Positions 1 through 8,843 of a stretch of DNA of 64,000 bases are shown here, piece by piece. The notes beneath the pieces are model-generated. The model was not told the origin of the DNA, did no database searches, and was given only the letters and a program-made list of their open reading frames with translations. The position numbers were made by a program, and so were the translations under genes. Source of the stretch: Rhodovulum sp. ES.010 (GTDB lineage: Bacteria; Pseudomonadota; Alphaproteobacteria; Rhodobacterales; Rhodobacteraceae); assembly GCF_900142935.1 (NCBI RefSeq), contig NZ_FSRS01000001.1, positions 2,676,001 through 2,740,000 on the forward strand, in the 5' to 3' direction. The first letter of the stretch is position 1; every line of letters starts with the position of its first letter.

Positions 1-96
1 ATGCTGCTGCACCAGGCCGCGCCGGGCTTCGAGCGGTGGTTCGGCCGCCGGCCCGAAGTGGACGAAGCCGCCCGCGGCGTGGTTCTCGGCGAATGA
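1..96 (+). CDS. aroE: Shikimate dehydrogenase, C-terminal end (partial)
   Basis: Only the last 31 codons lie in the window; the start and all catalytic residues are outside. The tail contains [18 protein letters not shown], a pattern typical of the C-terminus of AroE, which reduces 3-dehydroshikimate to shikimate with NADPH on the way to chorismate. Its TGA overlaps the ATG of coaE at 93, so the two are translationally coupled. From memory, the order aroE-coaE-dnaQ is common in Rhodobacteraceae, which supports the call. The identification rests on a short tail plus context. Confidence 0.7.
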   Translation: MLLHQAAPGFERWFGRRPEVDEAARGVVLGE

Positions 97-692
97 CCTC
101 CCGGCCTTTTCTGCTTGGCCTGACCGGGTCGATCGGGATGGGAAAGTCGACGACCGCAACCCTGTTTCGTGATCTCGGGGTGCCGGTCTGGGACGCCGAT
201 GCCGCGGTTCATCGGCTTTATGCGAAAGGCGGGGCCGCGGTTGCGCCGATCATGAAGTTGCGGCACGAGGCGGTCCGCGATGGCGCCGTCAGCCGGCCCG
301 TGCTGAAATCCTGGATCGTGGAGGACCCGGAGGCGCTGGCCCGCATCGAGGCGGTCGTTCACCCGCTGGTGGCCGAGGACAGGCAGGGGTTCATCGCCGA
401 TCACGCACAGATTCCGTTGATCGTGCTCGACATCCCGCTGCTGTTCGAAACGGGCACGGATGCGTGGCTTGACGCCGTGCTCGTCGTGACGGCCGATCCG
501 GACACCCAGCGCCGGCGGGTCCTCTCGCGCCCGGGCATGACCGAGGCCCAGTTCCGGGCGATCCTGGCCAAGCAGATGCCCGATGCGGAAAAACGCAGGC
601 GCGCGGATTTCGTGATCGAGACGCGCACCCTTGAACAGACGCGCGCCGAGGTGCACGCCTTGGTGAAACGGCTGAGGAAACGCGATGCGTGA
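93..692 (+). CDS. coaE: Dephospho-CoA kinase
   Basis: CoaE phosphorylates the 3'-hydroxyl of dephospho-CoA with ATP, the last step of coenzyme A synthesis in the cytoplasm. The 199-residue product has the P-loop [12 protein letters not shown] near residue 9, followed by the family pattern [11 protein letters not shown], and [12 protein letters not shown] in the middle, all usual for CoaE. The reading frame is open further upstream, to position 36, but the ATG at 93 places the P-loop correctly and overlaps the aroE stop. The 3' end overlaps dnaQ by 8 bases, indicating a three-gene operon. Length and motifs are normal. Confidence 0.95.
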   Translation: MTSRPFLLGLTGSIGMGKSTTATLFRDLGVPVWDADAAVHRLYAKGGAAVAPIMKLRHEAVRDGAVSRPVLKSWIVEDPEALARIEAVVHPLVAEDRQGFIADHAQIPLIVLDIPLLFETGTDAWLDAVLVVTADPDTQRRRVLSRPGMTEAQFRAILAKQMPDAEKRRRADFVIETRTLEQTRAEVHALVKRLRKRDA

Positions 693-1383
693 GATCGTTC
701 TGGATACCGAAACGACGGGGTTCGAACCGGCCGAGGGGCACCGGATCGTTGAAATCGGAGCGGTGGAATTGTGGAACCACCTGCCGACGGGCAACACCTT
801 TCACGAATACGTCAATCCGGAACGCCCGATGCCGCAGGAGGCGTTCGAGGTTCACGGGCTGGGCGACGACTTTCTGCGCAGCAAGCCCGTCTTCGCCCAT
901 GTCGGGCAGAGATTTCTGGATTTCGTCGCCGACGCCAAGCTTGTCATCCACAACGCGTCGTTCGACATGAAATTCCTCAATGCCGAGCTCGAATGGCTTG
1001 GCCTGCCGCGCCTGCCGATGGAGCAGGCCATCGACACGCTTGTGATGGCGCGGCAAAGGTTCCCCGGCGCGCCGGCGACCCTCGACGCGCTGTGCCGCCG
1101 TTTCGGGGTCGACAACTCCGCCCGCGAGAGACACGGCGCGCTTCTTGATTCCGAAATCCTAGCCGAGGTCTATCTGGAACTGATCGGCGGGCGGCAGCCC
1201 GATCTGGTGCTGGCGACGCGGTCGGCGGGAGGACCGGCTACGGGCTCGGGAACGGGTGAGATCTGGCGCCCTTCGCCACGTCCCGCCCCGCTGCCGCCGC
1301 GCCTGACCGATGAGGAAGCGGCCGCCCACGCCAGTTTCGTCGAGAGACTGGGCGACCAGGCGCTGTGGAAGCGCTTGGAGTAA
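685..1383 (+). CDS. dnaQ: DNA polymerase III epsilon subunit (3'-5' proofreading exonuclease)
   Basis: This is the DnaQ proofreading exonuclease of the replicative polymerase. The exonuclease fold fills residues 1-170 and all DEDDh metal and catalytic residues are visible: D7 and E9 in DTETTG, D94 in HNASFDMKF, H150 and D155 in RERHGALLDSE. The C-terminal 60 residues are proline-rich and end in a short helical tail, as expected for the segment that binds the polymerase alpha subunit. The start overlaps the end of coaE. It converges on secB with a gap of only four bases and no visible terminator. Confidence 0.95.
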   Translation: MREIVLDTETTGFEPAEGHRIVEIGAVELWNHLPTGNTFHEYVNPERPMPQEAFEVHGLGDDFLRSKPVFAHVGQRFLDFVADAKLVIHNASFDMKFLNAELEWLGLPRLPMEQAIDTLVMARQRFPGAPATLDALCRRFGVDNSARERHGALLDSEILAEVYLELIGGRQPDLVLATRSAGGPATGSGTGEIWRPSPRPAPLPPRLTDEEAAAHASFVERLGDQALWKRLE

Positions 1384-1387
1384 GCGC

Positions 1388-1900
1388 TCAGGCGGTCTCG
1401 CCGTTGGCGGGCGTGTCCTGCGCCTGCTGCTGGGCCCGCCGTGCGATCTCCTGGCGATAGAGCGCCACGAAATCGACCGGCTCCAGGTTCAGCGGCGGGA
1501 AGCCGCCGTCGCGGGTCATGTCCGACACGATCCGACGCACGAAGGGGAACAGCATCCGCGGGCACTCGATCAGCAGGAAGGGATGAAGCTGTTCTTCGGG
1601 GACGTTCTCGATGTGGAAGATCCCGGCATATTCCAGTTCCATCAGGAACAGTTGCGCGTCGTCACTCTTGTTCTTCGAGTTTATCGTGAACTTGGTGATG
1701 ATCTCGTACTGGTTCTCGGCGGTCCGCTTGCGGGCATCCAGCGCGACCTGAACCGAAATATCGGGGCTGACCTCGCCCTGTGCGCCCTTGCGCACCAGCA
1801 TGTTCTCGAAGGACAGGTCCCGGATATACTGACCGAGGATCTGCATCTTCACTTGGGGCGGCTGCTGCGTCGCGGCGCCGTTGCCTTCGGTCTCGCTCAT
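1388..1900 (-). CDS. secB: Protein-export chaperone SecB
   Basis: SecB is a cytoplasmic tetrameric chaperone that keeps preproteins unfolded and passes them to SecA. The 170-residue product has the typical core beginning QILGQYIRDLSFEN near residue 20, and the conserved stretch HPFLLIECPRMLFPFVRRI near residue 110. N- and C-terminal tails are polar and Gln-rich, also normal. It stands alone on the minus strand, converging with dnaQ. From memory, the secB-fxsA-Tim44-mltA neighbourhood recurs in Rhodobacterales. Confidence 0.96.
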   Translation of the reverse strand: MSETEGNGAATQQPPQVKMQILGQYIRDLSFENMLVRKGAQGEVSPDISVQVALDARKRTAENQYEIITKFTINSKNKSDDAQLFLMELEYAGIFHIENVPEEQLHPFLLIECPRMLFPFVRRIVSDMTRDGGFPPLNLEPVDFVALYRQEIARRAQQQAQDTPANGETA

Positions 1901-1958
1901 GGCGTGCTCCTGCCGGATGTTGAGTCGGTCGCTGCCTTAGCAGCTTGCCCCGGTTCTC

Positions 1959-2438
1959 TCAATGCCGTGTCCATTGTGACGGGCCGTCGGGGCGGTGCGG
2001 ACGGGTTCCCAGATCCTCGAACTCGCCCTCGATCACGTCGCTCCGGTCGGTCCGCGGCTGTTCGGGGCCTTGGCCATAGGTCATGGTCTGCACCACGACG
2101 CGCCGCGACAGCCAGCGATAGGCCGCACTGCGCACCGGCGGCATGAGAAGTGCGAATCCGACGGCATCGGTGAAGAACCCGGGCGTGAGCAACAAGGCCC
2201 CCGCGAACAGGATCATCGCGCCGTGGGCCAGCGGCTCGGCCGGGTCGCGCAATTCCTGGAAGGATCGGCGCAACTGCACCAGCGCATGCGCCCCTTGCCG
2301 GCGCAGGAGCCAGGTGCCCAGCACCGCGGTCAGCACCACGATCGCCAGCGTCGGCCAAAGGCCGATAGCGCCGCCTACCTGGATGAACAGCGCGATCTCG
2401 ATCAGCGGGACCGACAGGAAAATCAGGAAGAGCCACAT
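1959..2438 (-). CDS. fxsA: FxsA-family inner-membrane protein
   Basis: The 159-residue protein has two hydrophobic segments near the start (residues 1-20 and about 26-42), the family pattern VPLIEIALFIQVG, and a third and fourth hydrophobic stretch around GAMILFAGALLLTPGFFTD, which is the most conserved FxsA motif. E. coli FxsA is an inner-membrane protein that relieves exclusion of phage T7 by the F plasmid; its normal cellular job is unknown. The C-terminus is polar and presumably cytoplasmic. It is separated from the downstream secB by about 60 bases and could share its transcript. Confidence 0.9.
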   Translation of the reverse strand: MWLFLIFLSVPLIEIALFIQVGGAIGLWPTLAIVVLTAVLGTWLLRRQGAHALVQLRRSFQELRDPAEPLAHGAMILFAGALLLTPGFFTDAVGFALLMPPVRSAAYRWLSRRVVVQTMTYGQGPEQPRTDRSDVIEGEFEDLGTRPHRPDGPSQWTRH

Positions 2439-2550
2439 GGCGAGAAGACCTCATTCGCACGGCGGGGCTGGTGGACTTGATCGGAGCCGTGACTTACATA
2501 TGTGCGATGACGCTTGGATACAAACCCTGACGGCGCACTGCGAGGTTTCA

Positions 2551-3219
2551 ATGGGCTCTGCCATCATCCAACTTCTGGTTCTCGCGGGGATCGCCGTGTT
2601 CCTGATCCTGCGGCTTCGCTCGGTGCTCGGCACGCGCGAGGGATTCGAGAAGCCGCCCCTGTCGATGCCCGACCCGGCCTCGCGCCGGTCGGAGGCGCGC
2701 CGGGACTTCGAGGTGATCGAGGGCGGGGTGGATACCGACATCACCGATCACGTCCCCGACGGCAGCGATGCCGCCAAGGCACTGGCCGCGATGAAAATGG
2801 CCGAGCCCGGCTTTTCGGTGGGCGAGTTCCTGCACGGCGCCCGCGGCGCCTACGAGATGATTCTGATGGCCTTCGAGACGGGTCAGCTTGAAGAGGTCGA
2901 ACCGTTCCTCGCGCCGGATGTCTACGAAAGCTTCGCAGAGGTCGTGAAGCTGCGCGAGGACCAGGGGCTGACGGTCGAGGCGAACTTTGTGGGCGTGCGC
3001 GAACTCAGCCTGAAGGACGCGACGTTCGACCGCCAGACGCGCGAGGGCGAACTGACCGTGAAATACGTCGGCGAATTGACCTCGGTCGTGCGCAACAAGG
3101 CCGGGGACGTCATCGAGGGCAGCCCCAGCGAGATCAAGCGCCAGCGCGACGTCTGGACCTTTGCCCGGCGGATGGGCGTGGATGACCCCAACTGGCAGCT
3201 GGTCGCCACGGGCGAATGA
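2551..3219 (+). CDS. Tim44-like domain protein (TimA type)
   Basis: The 222-residue product begins with one transmembrane helix (IIQLLVLAGIAVFLILRLR, residues 4-22), then a charged linker and a C-terminal Tim44-like domain (about residues 75-220), recognisable from the pattern FLHGARGAYEMILMAFETG. Mitochondrial Tim44 tethers Hsp70 to the import channel; alphaproteobacterial relatives are inner-membrane proteins of unsettled function, proposed to act in export or envelope assembly. The frame is open much further upstream, but the ATG chosen starts just before the membrane helix. The stop overlaps the ATG of mltA by four bases, so the pair is an operon with a likely shared envelope role. Confidence 0.88.
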   Translation: MGSAIIQLLVLAGIAVFLILRLRSVLGTREGFEKPPLSMPDPASRRSEARRDFEVIEGGVDTDITDHVPDGSDAAKALAAMKMAEPGFSVGEFLHGARGAYEMILMAFETGQLEEVEPFLAPDVYESFAEVVKLREDQGLTVEANFVGVRELSLKDATFDRQTREGELTVKYVGELTSVVRNKAGDVIEGSPSEIKRQRDVWTFARRMGVDDPNWQLVATGE

Positions 3220-4247
3220 CCCGGGGCCTCGGCGCGGCGCTCTGCTTGGCCCTTGTCGTGAGTGCCGGAACAACCCGCGCCGACCCGCCGGTGGAAATCC
3301 TCCGGTTTTCCGATCTCAAGGGGTGGGCAGCCGACGACCATGGCGCGGCGCTGTCGGTCTTCCGTGAAACCTGCGGCAATCTCGACGCGCCCGACTGGGC
3401 GCCGCTCTGTGCGCTCGCCGAAACCCAGACAGATGCCCGCCGCTTCTTCGAGCTGTTCTTTCGCCCCGTGCTGATCGGCGGGCAGGAGGCCGCGCTGTTC
3501 ACCGGCTATTTCGAGCCGGAACTGCACGGCGCCCGCACGCCCGACGACCGCTACCAGTATCCGATCTACCGCACGCCGCCCGACCTCGTTCCGGGCGAGA
3601 CCTGGCATTCGCGCCGCGAAATCCATGACCTCGGTCTGTTGCGCGACCGGGGCCTGGAAATCGCCTGGCTCGACGACCCGGTCGATGCGTTCTTTCTGCA
3701 GGTCCAGGGCTCGGGCCGCATCCGCCTGACCGACGGCACGGCGATCCGGGTGGGCTATGGCGGGACCAATGGCCATGATTACCGCTCAGTCGGCAAGGAA
3801 CTGGTGCGCCGCGGGATCTATGCGCCGCACCAGGTCTCGGCGCAGGTGATCCGCGCCTGGGTGCGGCGCAATCCCGAGGCGGGGCGCGAGTTGCTGCTGC
3901 ACAACCCATCCTTCGTGTTCTTCAGGGAGTTGACGCGCGTTCCGCCCGACAAGGGTCCGCTGGGGGCGATGAACCGCTCGGTCACGCCGATGCGCACCGT
4001 CGCGGTCGATCCCGAATTCGTGCCGCTGGGCGCCCCGGTCTGGATCGAAAAGGGCGGCCGCGGACCCCTGCACCGGCTGATGGTGGCGCAGGATACCGGC
4101 TCGGCGATCAAGGGGGCGCAGCGGGCGGATATCTTCTATGGCACGGGCGACGCCGCCGGCGAGAGGGCCGGGCGGGTGCGTGACCGTGGGCGCATGGTCG
4201 TGCTTCTGCCCATAGACACGGCGCTCGCGCTGCTACCCGGGGGCTGA
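3216..4247 (+). CDS. mltA: Membrane-bound lytic murein transglycosylase A
   Basis: MltA cleaves the glycan strands of peptidoglycan, leaving 1,6-anhydromuramic ends. The 343-residue protein has a secretion signal (about residues 1-22, ALCLALVVSAGTTRA); no lipobox cysteine is seen, so it may be soluble in the periplasm rather than a lipoprotein as in E. coli. The MltA domain spans roughly 90-240 (LFTGYFEPELHGAR), and a 3D domain follows with VAQDTGSAIKGAQRADIF, containing the aspartates expected at the active site. It overlaps the Tim44-like gene upstream and is followed three bases later by the Smr gene. Confidence 0.93.
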   Translation: MTRGLGAALCLALVVSAGTTRADPPVEILRFSDLKGWAADDHGAALSVFRETCGNLDAPDWAPLCALAETQTDARRFFELFFRPVLIGGQEAALFTGYFEPELHGARTPDDRYQYPIYRTPPDLVPGETWHSRREIHDLGLLRDRGLEIAWLDDPVDAFFLQVQGSGRIRLTDGTAIRVGYGGTNGHDYRSVGKELVRRGIYAPHQVSAQVIRAWVRRNPEAGRELLLHNPSFVFFRELTRVPPDKGPLGAMNRSVTPMRTVAVDPEFVPLGAPVWIEKGGRGPLHRLMVAQDTGSAIKGAQRADIFYGTGDAAGERAGRVRDRGRMVVLLPIDTALALLPGG

Positions 4248-4250
4248 GCG

Positions 4251-4835
4251 TTGAGCCGGAGGGGACGGAAAGACCTCAGCCGCGAGGACCGCGCGCTTTG
4301 GGAGCAGGTGGCCAGACGCACCCGGCCGCTCGACCCGACCCGCAAGCCGCCGCCACTAGCCGAGGCGGACGCGCGCGCGCCGGACAAGGGTCAGGCCGAC
4401 GCGCCGCCGCCCGTGCCGGCGTTCCGCATCGGCGAAAAGGCCGGTCAGGCGGGCTCGACGCTGGCCGGGTCACGGGCGGAGCGCTCGGTCGCGATGGACC
4501 GCAAGCTCTTCACCCGGCTCAAGCGCGGCAAGATGGCGCCCGAGGCGCGCATCGACTTGCACGGGATGACGCTGGCCCAGGCCCACCCGGCGTTGATGGG
4601 GTTCATCCTGCAAAGCCAGGCCTCGGGCCGGCGCCTTGTCCTTGTCATCACCGGCAAGGGCGCTGGGCCTGATGGCGACGGGCCCATCCCGGAGCGGCGC
4701 GGGGTTCTCAAGCGGCAGGTGCCCCACTGGCTGCGGCAGGCCCCCCTTGCCGGGGCCGTGTTGCAGGTGACCGAGGCGCATCGCCAGCACGGGGGCGGCG
4801 GGGCCTATTACGTCTATCTACGACGTGCGCGGTAG
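4251..4835 (+). CDS. Smr-domain protein
   Basis: A 194-residue protein with a charged N-terminal half of low complexity and a C-terminal Smr domain (about residues 95-190). Both Smr signatures are present: IDLHGMTLAQA and VITGKGAG. Smr domains bind or nick nucleic acid, and stand-alone bacterial forms resemble the C-terminal part of MutS2; the exact substrate is not known here. The start is a TTG three bases after the mltA stop, the first start codon in frame. Its last 18 bases overlap, tail to tail, the end of the MFS transporter gene on the other strand. Confidence 0.85.
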   Translation: MSRRGRKDLSREDRALWEQVARRTRPLDPTRKPPPLAEADARAPDKGQADAPPPVPAFRIGEKAGQAGSTLAGSRAERSVAMDRKLFTRLKRGKMAPEARIDLHGMTLAQAHPALMGFILQSQASGRRLVLVITGKGAGPDGDGPIPERRGVLKRQVPHWLRQAPLAGAVLQVTEAHRQHGGGGAYYVYLRRAR

Positions 4836-6041
4836 CAGGCGCGCCGCGCGCGAGACACCTGTCGCCAGCAGCGCCGCGGACAGCGCGAAATAGACCGACA
4901 TGCCCAGAAGCTGCGCCTCGAAGCCGATGCCCAGATCGATCAACGCGCCGGTCAGGCCGGGGCCGAGCGCGGTGCCCAGCACCATGACCGCCGCCCCCAG
5001 CGCCTTGATGGCACCCAGATTGCGAGTGCCGTAGAACTCGGCCCAGAACGCCGAGGGCAGGGTGGTGAACGCGCCGATCGACAGCGCGCTGAAGCCAAAG
5101 GCAAGCGCGGCACCGGTCAGGCTGTCGGCGCCGGCCATTAGTGCGAAGCCGACGGCGACGGGCAAGAGCGCACCGGGCATCAGGCGCGCCGTGCCGACGC
5201 GATCGATGGCCCATCCGGCGATCAGCATCGCCAGAACCGAGATCGCGGTGAACAGGGGAAACAGCGCGACGAGATCGACCAGCGGCCAGCCCTTGATCTC
5301 GGCCAAGTGCACCTGCTGGAAGAACAGCGCGGTCCCGAAGGCGGGCGGCCCGGCCACCGCGGGCACCACCAGCCAGAAAAGCCAGTGGCGCACCACCTCG
5401 CCCCGCCGCCAGTGCCGGCCGTCCATGCCCTCCGACTGGGTCGTTTCGGCGTGGTATTGTGGCGTTCGTTCCTGCCGCAGCAGGAGCAGAAGCACCGGCA
5501 GGGCCGCGAGCACCAGGCCGGCGGCCAGCAGCCAGAGCGTGCGCCAGGGCATGACCTGCATCAACGCGACAAAGACGACCGGCAACACCGCTTGGCCCGC
5601 CTGCACCCCGAGGATCGCGATCGACAGGGCGCGCCCGCGATTGCGCACGAACCAGCGTGCCATCGCCACCATCGCAAGCTGACTCGTGATCCCCTGCCCG
5701 AACAACCGCAGCCCCAGGATGACCAGCGGCAGCGCCCAGACGGCGCTGACCGTCGCCATCGCGATGCAGGCCAGCGCCAGCAGGCCGAGTACGGCAATCG
5801 CCAGGCTGCGCACCCGCCAGCGGTCGGTCAGCGCGCCGGCCCAGACCATCAAGAGTGCCGAGACCGCCGTCCCCAGCGTGTAGATCCCGCCCCAGGCGGC
5901 GTGGCTCAGTCCGAACTCCGCGCGGATCTCGCCCGCGAAGATCGCGATGAAGAAGGTCTGGCCGTAGCTCGATGTGAAGGTCAGCAGCGCCCCGGCGGCC
6001 AGCCAGGCGCGGTTCTCGCGCAGGAAGTGCCAGAATGGCAT
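4818..6041 (-). CDS. Major facilitator superfamily transporter
   Basis: The 407-residue product is hydrophobic throughout, with about twelve predicted membrane spans. It carries the loop motif GALTDRWRVRSLA between spans 2 and 3, the usual MFS signature A. The central cytoplasmic loop (around residue 205, TTQSEGMDGRHWRRGE) separates two six-helix halves. The substrate cannot be read from the sequence. The N-terminal style resembles monocarboxylate or oxalate/formate-type carriers, but this is a weak impression. It is the last gene before the convergent Smr gene and shares its 3' end with it; the hydrolase gene upstream lies only 27 bases away. Confidence 0.85.
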   Translation of the reverse strand: MPFWHFLRENRAWLAAGALLTFTSSYGQTFFIAIFAGEIRAEFGLSHAAWGGIYTLGTAVSALLMVWAGALTDRWRVRSLAIAVLGLLALACIAMATVSAVWALPLVILGLRLFGQGITSQLAMVAMARWFVRNRGRALSIAILGVQAGQAVLPVVFVALMQVMPWRTLWLLAAGLVLAALPVLLLLLRQERTPQYHAETTQSEGMDGRHWRRGEVVRHWLFWLVVPAVAGPPAFGTALFFQQVHLAEIKGWPLVDLVALFPLFTAISVLAMLIAGWAIDRVGTARLMPGALLPVAVGFALMAGADSLTGAALAFGFSALSIGAFTTLPSAFWAEFYGTRNLGAIKALGAAVMVLGTALGPGLTGALIDLGIGFEAQLLGMSVYFALSAALLATGVSRAARLLPRTS

Positions 6042-6068
6042 GCGGTCGGGCTTTCTTTGGGGGCCGCC

Positions 6069-7181
6069 CTACTGCGCCGAAAGCGCGGTCAGCGGCGACA
6101 GGATGATCGCCGTCGCGTTCTGCACCGTCAGTACCGTCCCCGGCAAGAGCCCGGGTCGGCCCGGCGCCCCCTCGTTGAAGGCACGGTCCAGATCCTCGAC
6201 CCCACGCAACAGCCGGATCAGGTCGGGCGAACTGCCCGCCGTGAAATGGCCCAGCCCGCGCGAGAACTCGGTCACGTCGACCAGTGTGATGTCGAGATCG
6301 GCCACCTCATCGACACTGTCGAGATTGCCCAGCCGGTCGCGCTGGCCCGACAGCCGGGCCGAGAGCGTCAACGCCCGGTCGCGCTGCGATGTCACGATGA
6401 TCACGCTGTCGGGCATGCGGCCGATATCGCGTACCTGCGCGCGGAACACGTCGATATCGATATCGGGCGAGAGCAGCACAAGCTCGTGGATCTCGCGTCC
6501 GACGCGGCCCGGCGCCTCCAGCGCCATCTGGCGCAGCGCCTCCATCGTCAGCAGCGCCCCCATGGAATGCGCGACGATCAGGACATCGTCGGGCTTGGCG
6601 GCGATCACGGCGTCGAGGAACCGGTCGAACCCCGTGCGTGCGAACAGCGTGCTGTCGCGGTCATGGGCATATCCGAAGGGGCTGGCGAGGCTCGGCCAGG
6701 AATAGTGCAGCGTCACGCCACCGATCCCGAAATCGTGCGACAGCTGCGCCGACCGGTAAAGCCCCTCGGCGAAATTCGTGTTGAAGCCATGGACATAAAG
6801 CACGACTGCGCGCTCGCCGCGCGGCCGGTCGACCAGCGCCCGCCGGAGCGCCGCGGTGAACTCGGGCGCCGCGCCATAGCTTTGGGCCGCCACGGTCACG
6901 AAATCCTCGCGCGGGTCCGGCGCGCCGCGCGGATAGCTGATCTGGCCTGGCGCACGATCCGCAGGAATCGCGACCTCGTAACTGGCGAACCGCAGCTCCG
7001 GTGCGCGGTCTTCGGAGAACCCGGCCCCGGTTTCGGGCACCCGGGTTGTGCCGACGAACACGCTGCGCGTCACCGCCGAGGGATCGGGCGCGGGGACGAA
7101 GTGGAGCACGCCCCGCGGCGCGCAGCCCGCAAGCGTCACGAGGCAGGCCAGGCAGATCAGGAATGCATGCTGTCGGAGCAC
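6069..7181 (-). CDS. Alpha/beta-hydrolase lipoprotein (DUF900 type)
   Basis: This 370-residue protein begins with a lipoprotein signal ending LVTLAGC, so Cys20 should be lipidated and the protein anchored in the envelope. The rest is an alpha/beta-hydrolase of the DUF900 (YjfP/COG4782) kind: VLYVHGFNTNF forms the oxyanion region, and VAHSMGALL supplies the nucleophilic serine elbow. Late Asp and His residues of the triad are plausible (LLSPDIDIDVF and GLGHFTAG) but not certain. The substrate is unknown; family members are predicted esterases or lipases. It sits between hslU and the MFS gene, all on one strand, with gaps of 20-30 bases. Confidence 0.85.
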   Translation of the reverse strand: MLRQHAFLICLACLVTLAGCAPRGVLHFVPAPDPSAVTRSVFVGTTRVPETGAGFSEDRAPELRFASYEVAIPADRAPGQISYPRGAPDPREDFVTVAAQSYGAAPEFTAALRRALVDRPRGERAVVLYVHGFNTNFAEGLYRSAQLSHDFGIGGVTLHYSWPSLASPFGYAHDRDSTLFARTGFDRFLDAVIAAKPDDVLIVAHSMGALLTMEALRQMALEAPGRVGREIHELVLLSPDIDIDVFRAQVRDIGRMPDSVIIVTSQRDRALTLSARLSGQRDRLGNLDSVDEVADLDITLVDVTEFSRGLGHFTAGSSPDLIRLLRGVEDLDRAFNEGAPGRPGLLPGTVLTVQNATAIILSPLTALSAQ

Positions 7182-7202
7182 GGAGGCCCCCGCCGGAAAG
7201 CG

Positions 7203-8513
7203 TTAGAGGATATAGCGGGTCACGTCCGCCGACCGCGTCAGTTCCCCAAGGTTCTTCTCGACGAAATCCGCGTTCACTTCAACCGTCTCGCCGGTGCGGT
7301 CCGGCGCGGTGAAGCTGAGCTCCTCGAACACGCGCTCCATCACGGTGTAAAGCCGCCGCGCCCCGATATTCTCGATGCTCTCGTTGACCTCGGCCGCGAT
7401 CCGGGCGAGCGCCGCGATCCCGTCCTCGGTGAAGCTGACCGCGACCTCCTCGGTGGCCATCAGCGCGGAGTATTGCCGGGTGAGCGCGTTGTCCGTCTCG
7501 GTCAGGATGCGGACGAAGTCGGCCTCGGTCAGGGCGCGCAGTTCCACCCGGATCGGCAGGCGCCCCTGCAATTCGGGCAACAGGTCCGAGGGCTTGGCGA
7601 TGTGGAAGGCGCCGGACGCGATGAACAGGATGTGGTCAGTCTTCACGGGGCCGTATTTCGTGGATACCGTCGTGCCCTCGATCAGCGGCAGCAGGTCGCG
7701 CTGCACGCCCTCGCGGCTGACATCACCGCCGCGGGTTTCGGACTTGGCGCAGACCTTGTCGATCTCGTCGAGGAAGACGATGCCGTTCTCTTGCACCGCT
7801 TCCAGGGCCGCGCGGTTCACCGTCTCGTCATCCAGAAGCTTGTCGGCCTCTTCGGAAATCAGCACCTCGTAGCTGTCGCGCACGGTCGTCTTCTTCTTGA
7901 CGGTGCGCCCCCCGAACGCCTTTCCGAACAGGTCGCCAAGCGACATCATGCCGCCCTGCTGTCCCGGCGGCATGCCCGGCAGGTCCATCATCGGCAGCGG
8001 GTTCGACGTGTCGGTGATTTCCAGTTCGATCACCTTGTCGTCCAACTCGCCTTTCTTCAGCTTGGTGCGGAACATCTCGCGGGTCTGCTCGCGCGCGTCG
8101 GTTCCGGCGATGGCCTCGATCACCCGGTCCTCGGCGGCCTGGTGGGCGGCGGATTTCACCTCGTCGCGCATGTATTCTCGGGTCTGGGCGATGGCGCTGT
8201 CCACCAGGTCGCGGACGATCTGTTCCACGTCGCGGCCGACATAGCCCACCTCGGTGAACTTGGTCGCCTCGACCTTGATGAAGGGCGCGCGGGCCAGCCG
8301 GGCCAGCCGACGTGAAATTTCGGTCTTGCCGACGCCGGTGGGGCCGATCATCAGGATGTTCTTCGGGTAGACTTCTTCGCGCAGGTCGTCCGCCAGCTGC
8401 TTGCGCCGCCAGCGATTGCGCAGCGCCACGGCGACCGCGCGCTTGGCGTCCTTCTGCCCGATGATGAAGCGGTCGAGTTCCGAGACGATCTCGCGCGGGG
8501 TCAGGTCGGTCAT
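7203..8513 (-). CDS. hslU: ATP-dependent protease ATPase subunit HslU
   Basis: HslU (ClpY) is the AAA+ unfoldase that feeds substrates to the HslV peptidase in the cytoplasm. The 436-residue protein has the Walker A motif [17 protein letters not shown] near residue 55, Walker [10 protein letters not shown] near 246, an acidic and glycine-rich I-domain between them, and the C-terminal tail TRYIL that docks into HslV. It begins [22 protein letters not shown], a standard start. It is read from the same strand as hslV, but a small transporter gene lies between them, which is unusual. Confidence 0.97.
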   Translation of the reverse strand: MTDLTPREIVSELDRFIIGQKDAKRAVAVALRNRWRRKQLADDLREEVYPKNILMIGPTGVGKTEISRRLARLARAPFIKVEATKFTEVGYVGRDVEQIVRDLVDSAIAQTREYMRDEVKSAAHQAAEDRVIEAIAGTDAREQTREMFRTKLKKGELDDKVIELEITDTSNPLPMMDLPGMPPGQQGGMMSLGDLFGKAFGGRTVKKKTTVRDSYEVLISEEADKLLDDETVNRAALEAVQENGIVFLDEIDKVCAKSETRGGDVSREGVQRDLLPLIEGTTVSTKYGPVKTDHILFIASGAFHIAKPSDLLPELQGRLPIRVELRALTEADFVRILTETDNALTRQYSALMATEEVAVSFTEDGIAALARIAAEVNESIENIGARRLYTVMERVFEELSFTAPDRTGETVEVNADFVEKNLGELTRSADVTRYIL

Positions 8514-8521
8514 GGGGACTC

Positions 8522-8842
8522 CTATTGGGATGACACGAACTTCAGCCCGATGATCGAGAAGATCAGCAGGCCGAGAAAGAATACGCGCAGCAGGCCGGCG
8601 GGTTCGCCGTAAAGGAAGATCCCCACCAGGACGGTTCCGACTGCGCCGATGCCTGTCCAGACGGCATAGGCCGTCCCGAGGGGCAGGTAGTCCAGCGACC
8701 GGAACAGCAGGTAGAAGCTGGTGATCGCGCAGACCAGGAAAGCCATGGAGGGCAGCGGCCGCGTCAACCCGTCGGAGGCCTTCATCGCGGTGGTGAATCC
8801 AACCTCGAAGATTCCTGCAACAACGAGAATCAGCCAGCCCAT
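8522..8842 (-). CDS. SMR-family transporter (Gdx/SugE type)
   Basis: A 106-residue protein with four hydrophobic helices, the normal size for small multidrug resistance proteins. Glu13 in the first helix ([15 protein letters not shown]) is the conserved proton and substrate coupling residue, and [14 protein letters not shown] matches the family signature in the third helix. The sequence is closer to the SugE/Gdx branch, whose characterised members export guanidinium, than to EmrE, but branch assignment by eye is uncertain. It begins one base after the hslV stop and ends eight bases before hslU, so it is co-transcribed with the protease genes. No guanidine riboswitch was recognised upstream. 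Confidence 0.88.
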   Translation of the reverse strand: MGWLILVVAGIFEVGFTTAMKASDGLTRPLPSMAFLVCAITSFYLLFRSLDYLPLGTAYAVWTGIGAVGTVLVGIFLYGEPAGLLRVFFLGLLIFSIIGLKFVSSQ

Positions 8843-8843
8843 C

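Noticed and set aside
5307..8315. A 1002-codon plus-strand frame opposite the MFS, hydrolase and hslU genes
   Set aside because: It is antisense to three well-supported genes and reads as Arg/Gln/His-rich sequence with no domain; long empty frames are usual opposite GC-rich genes.
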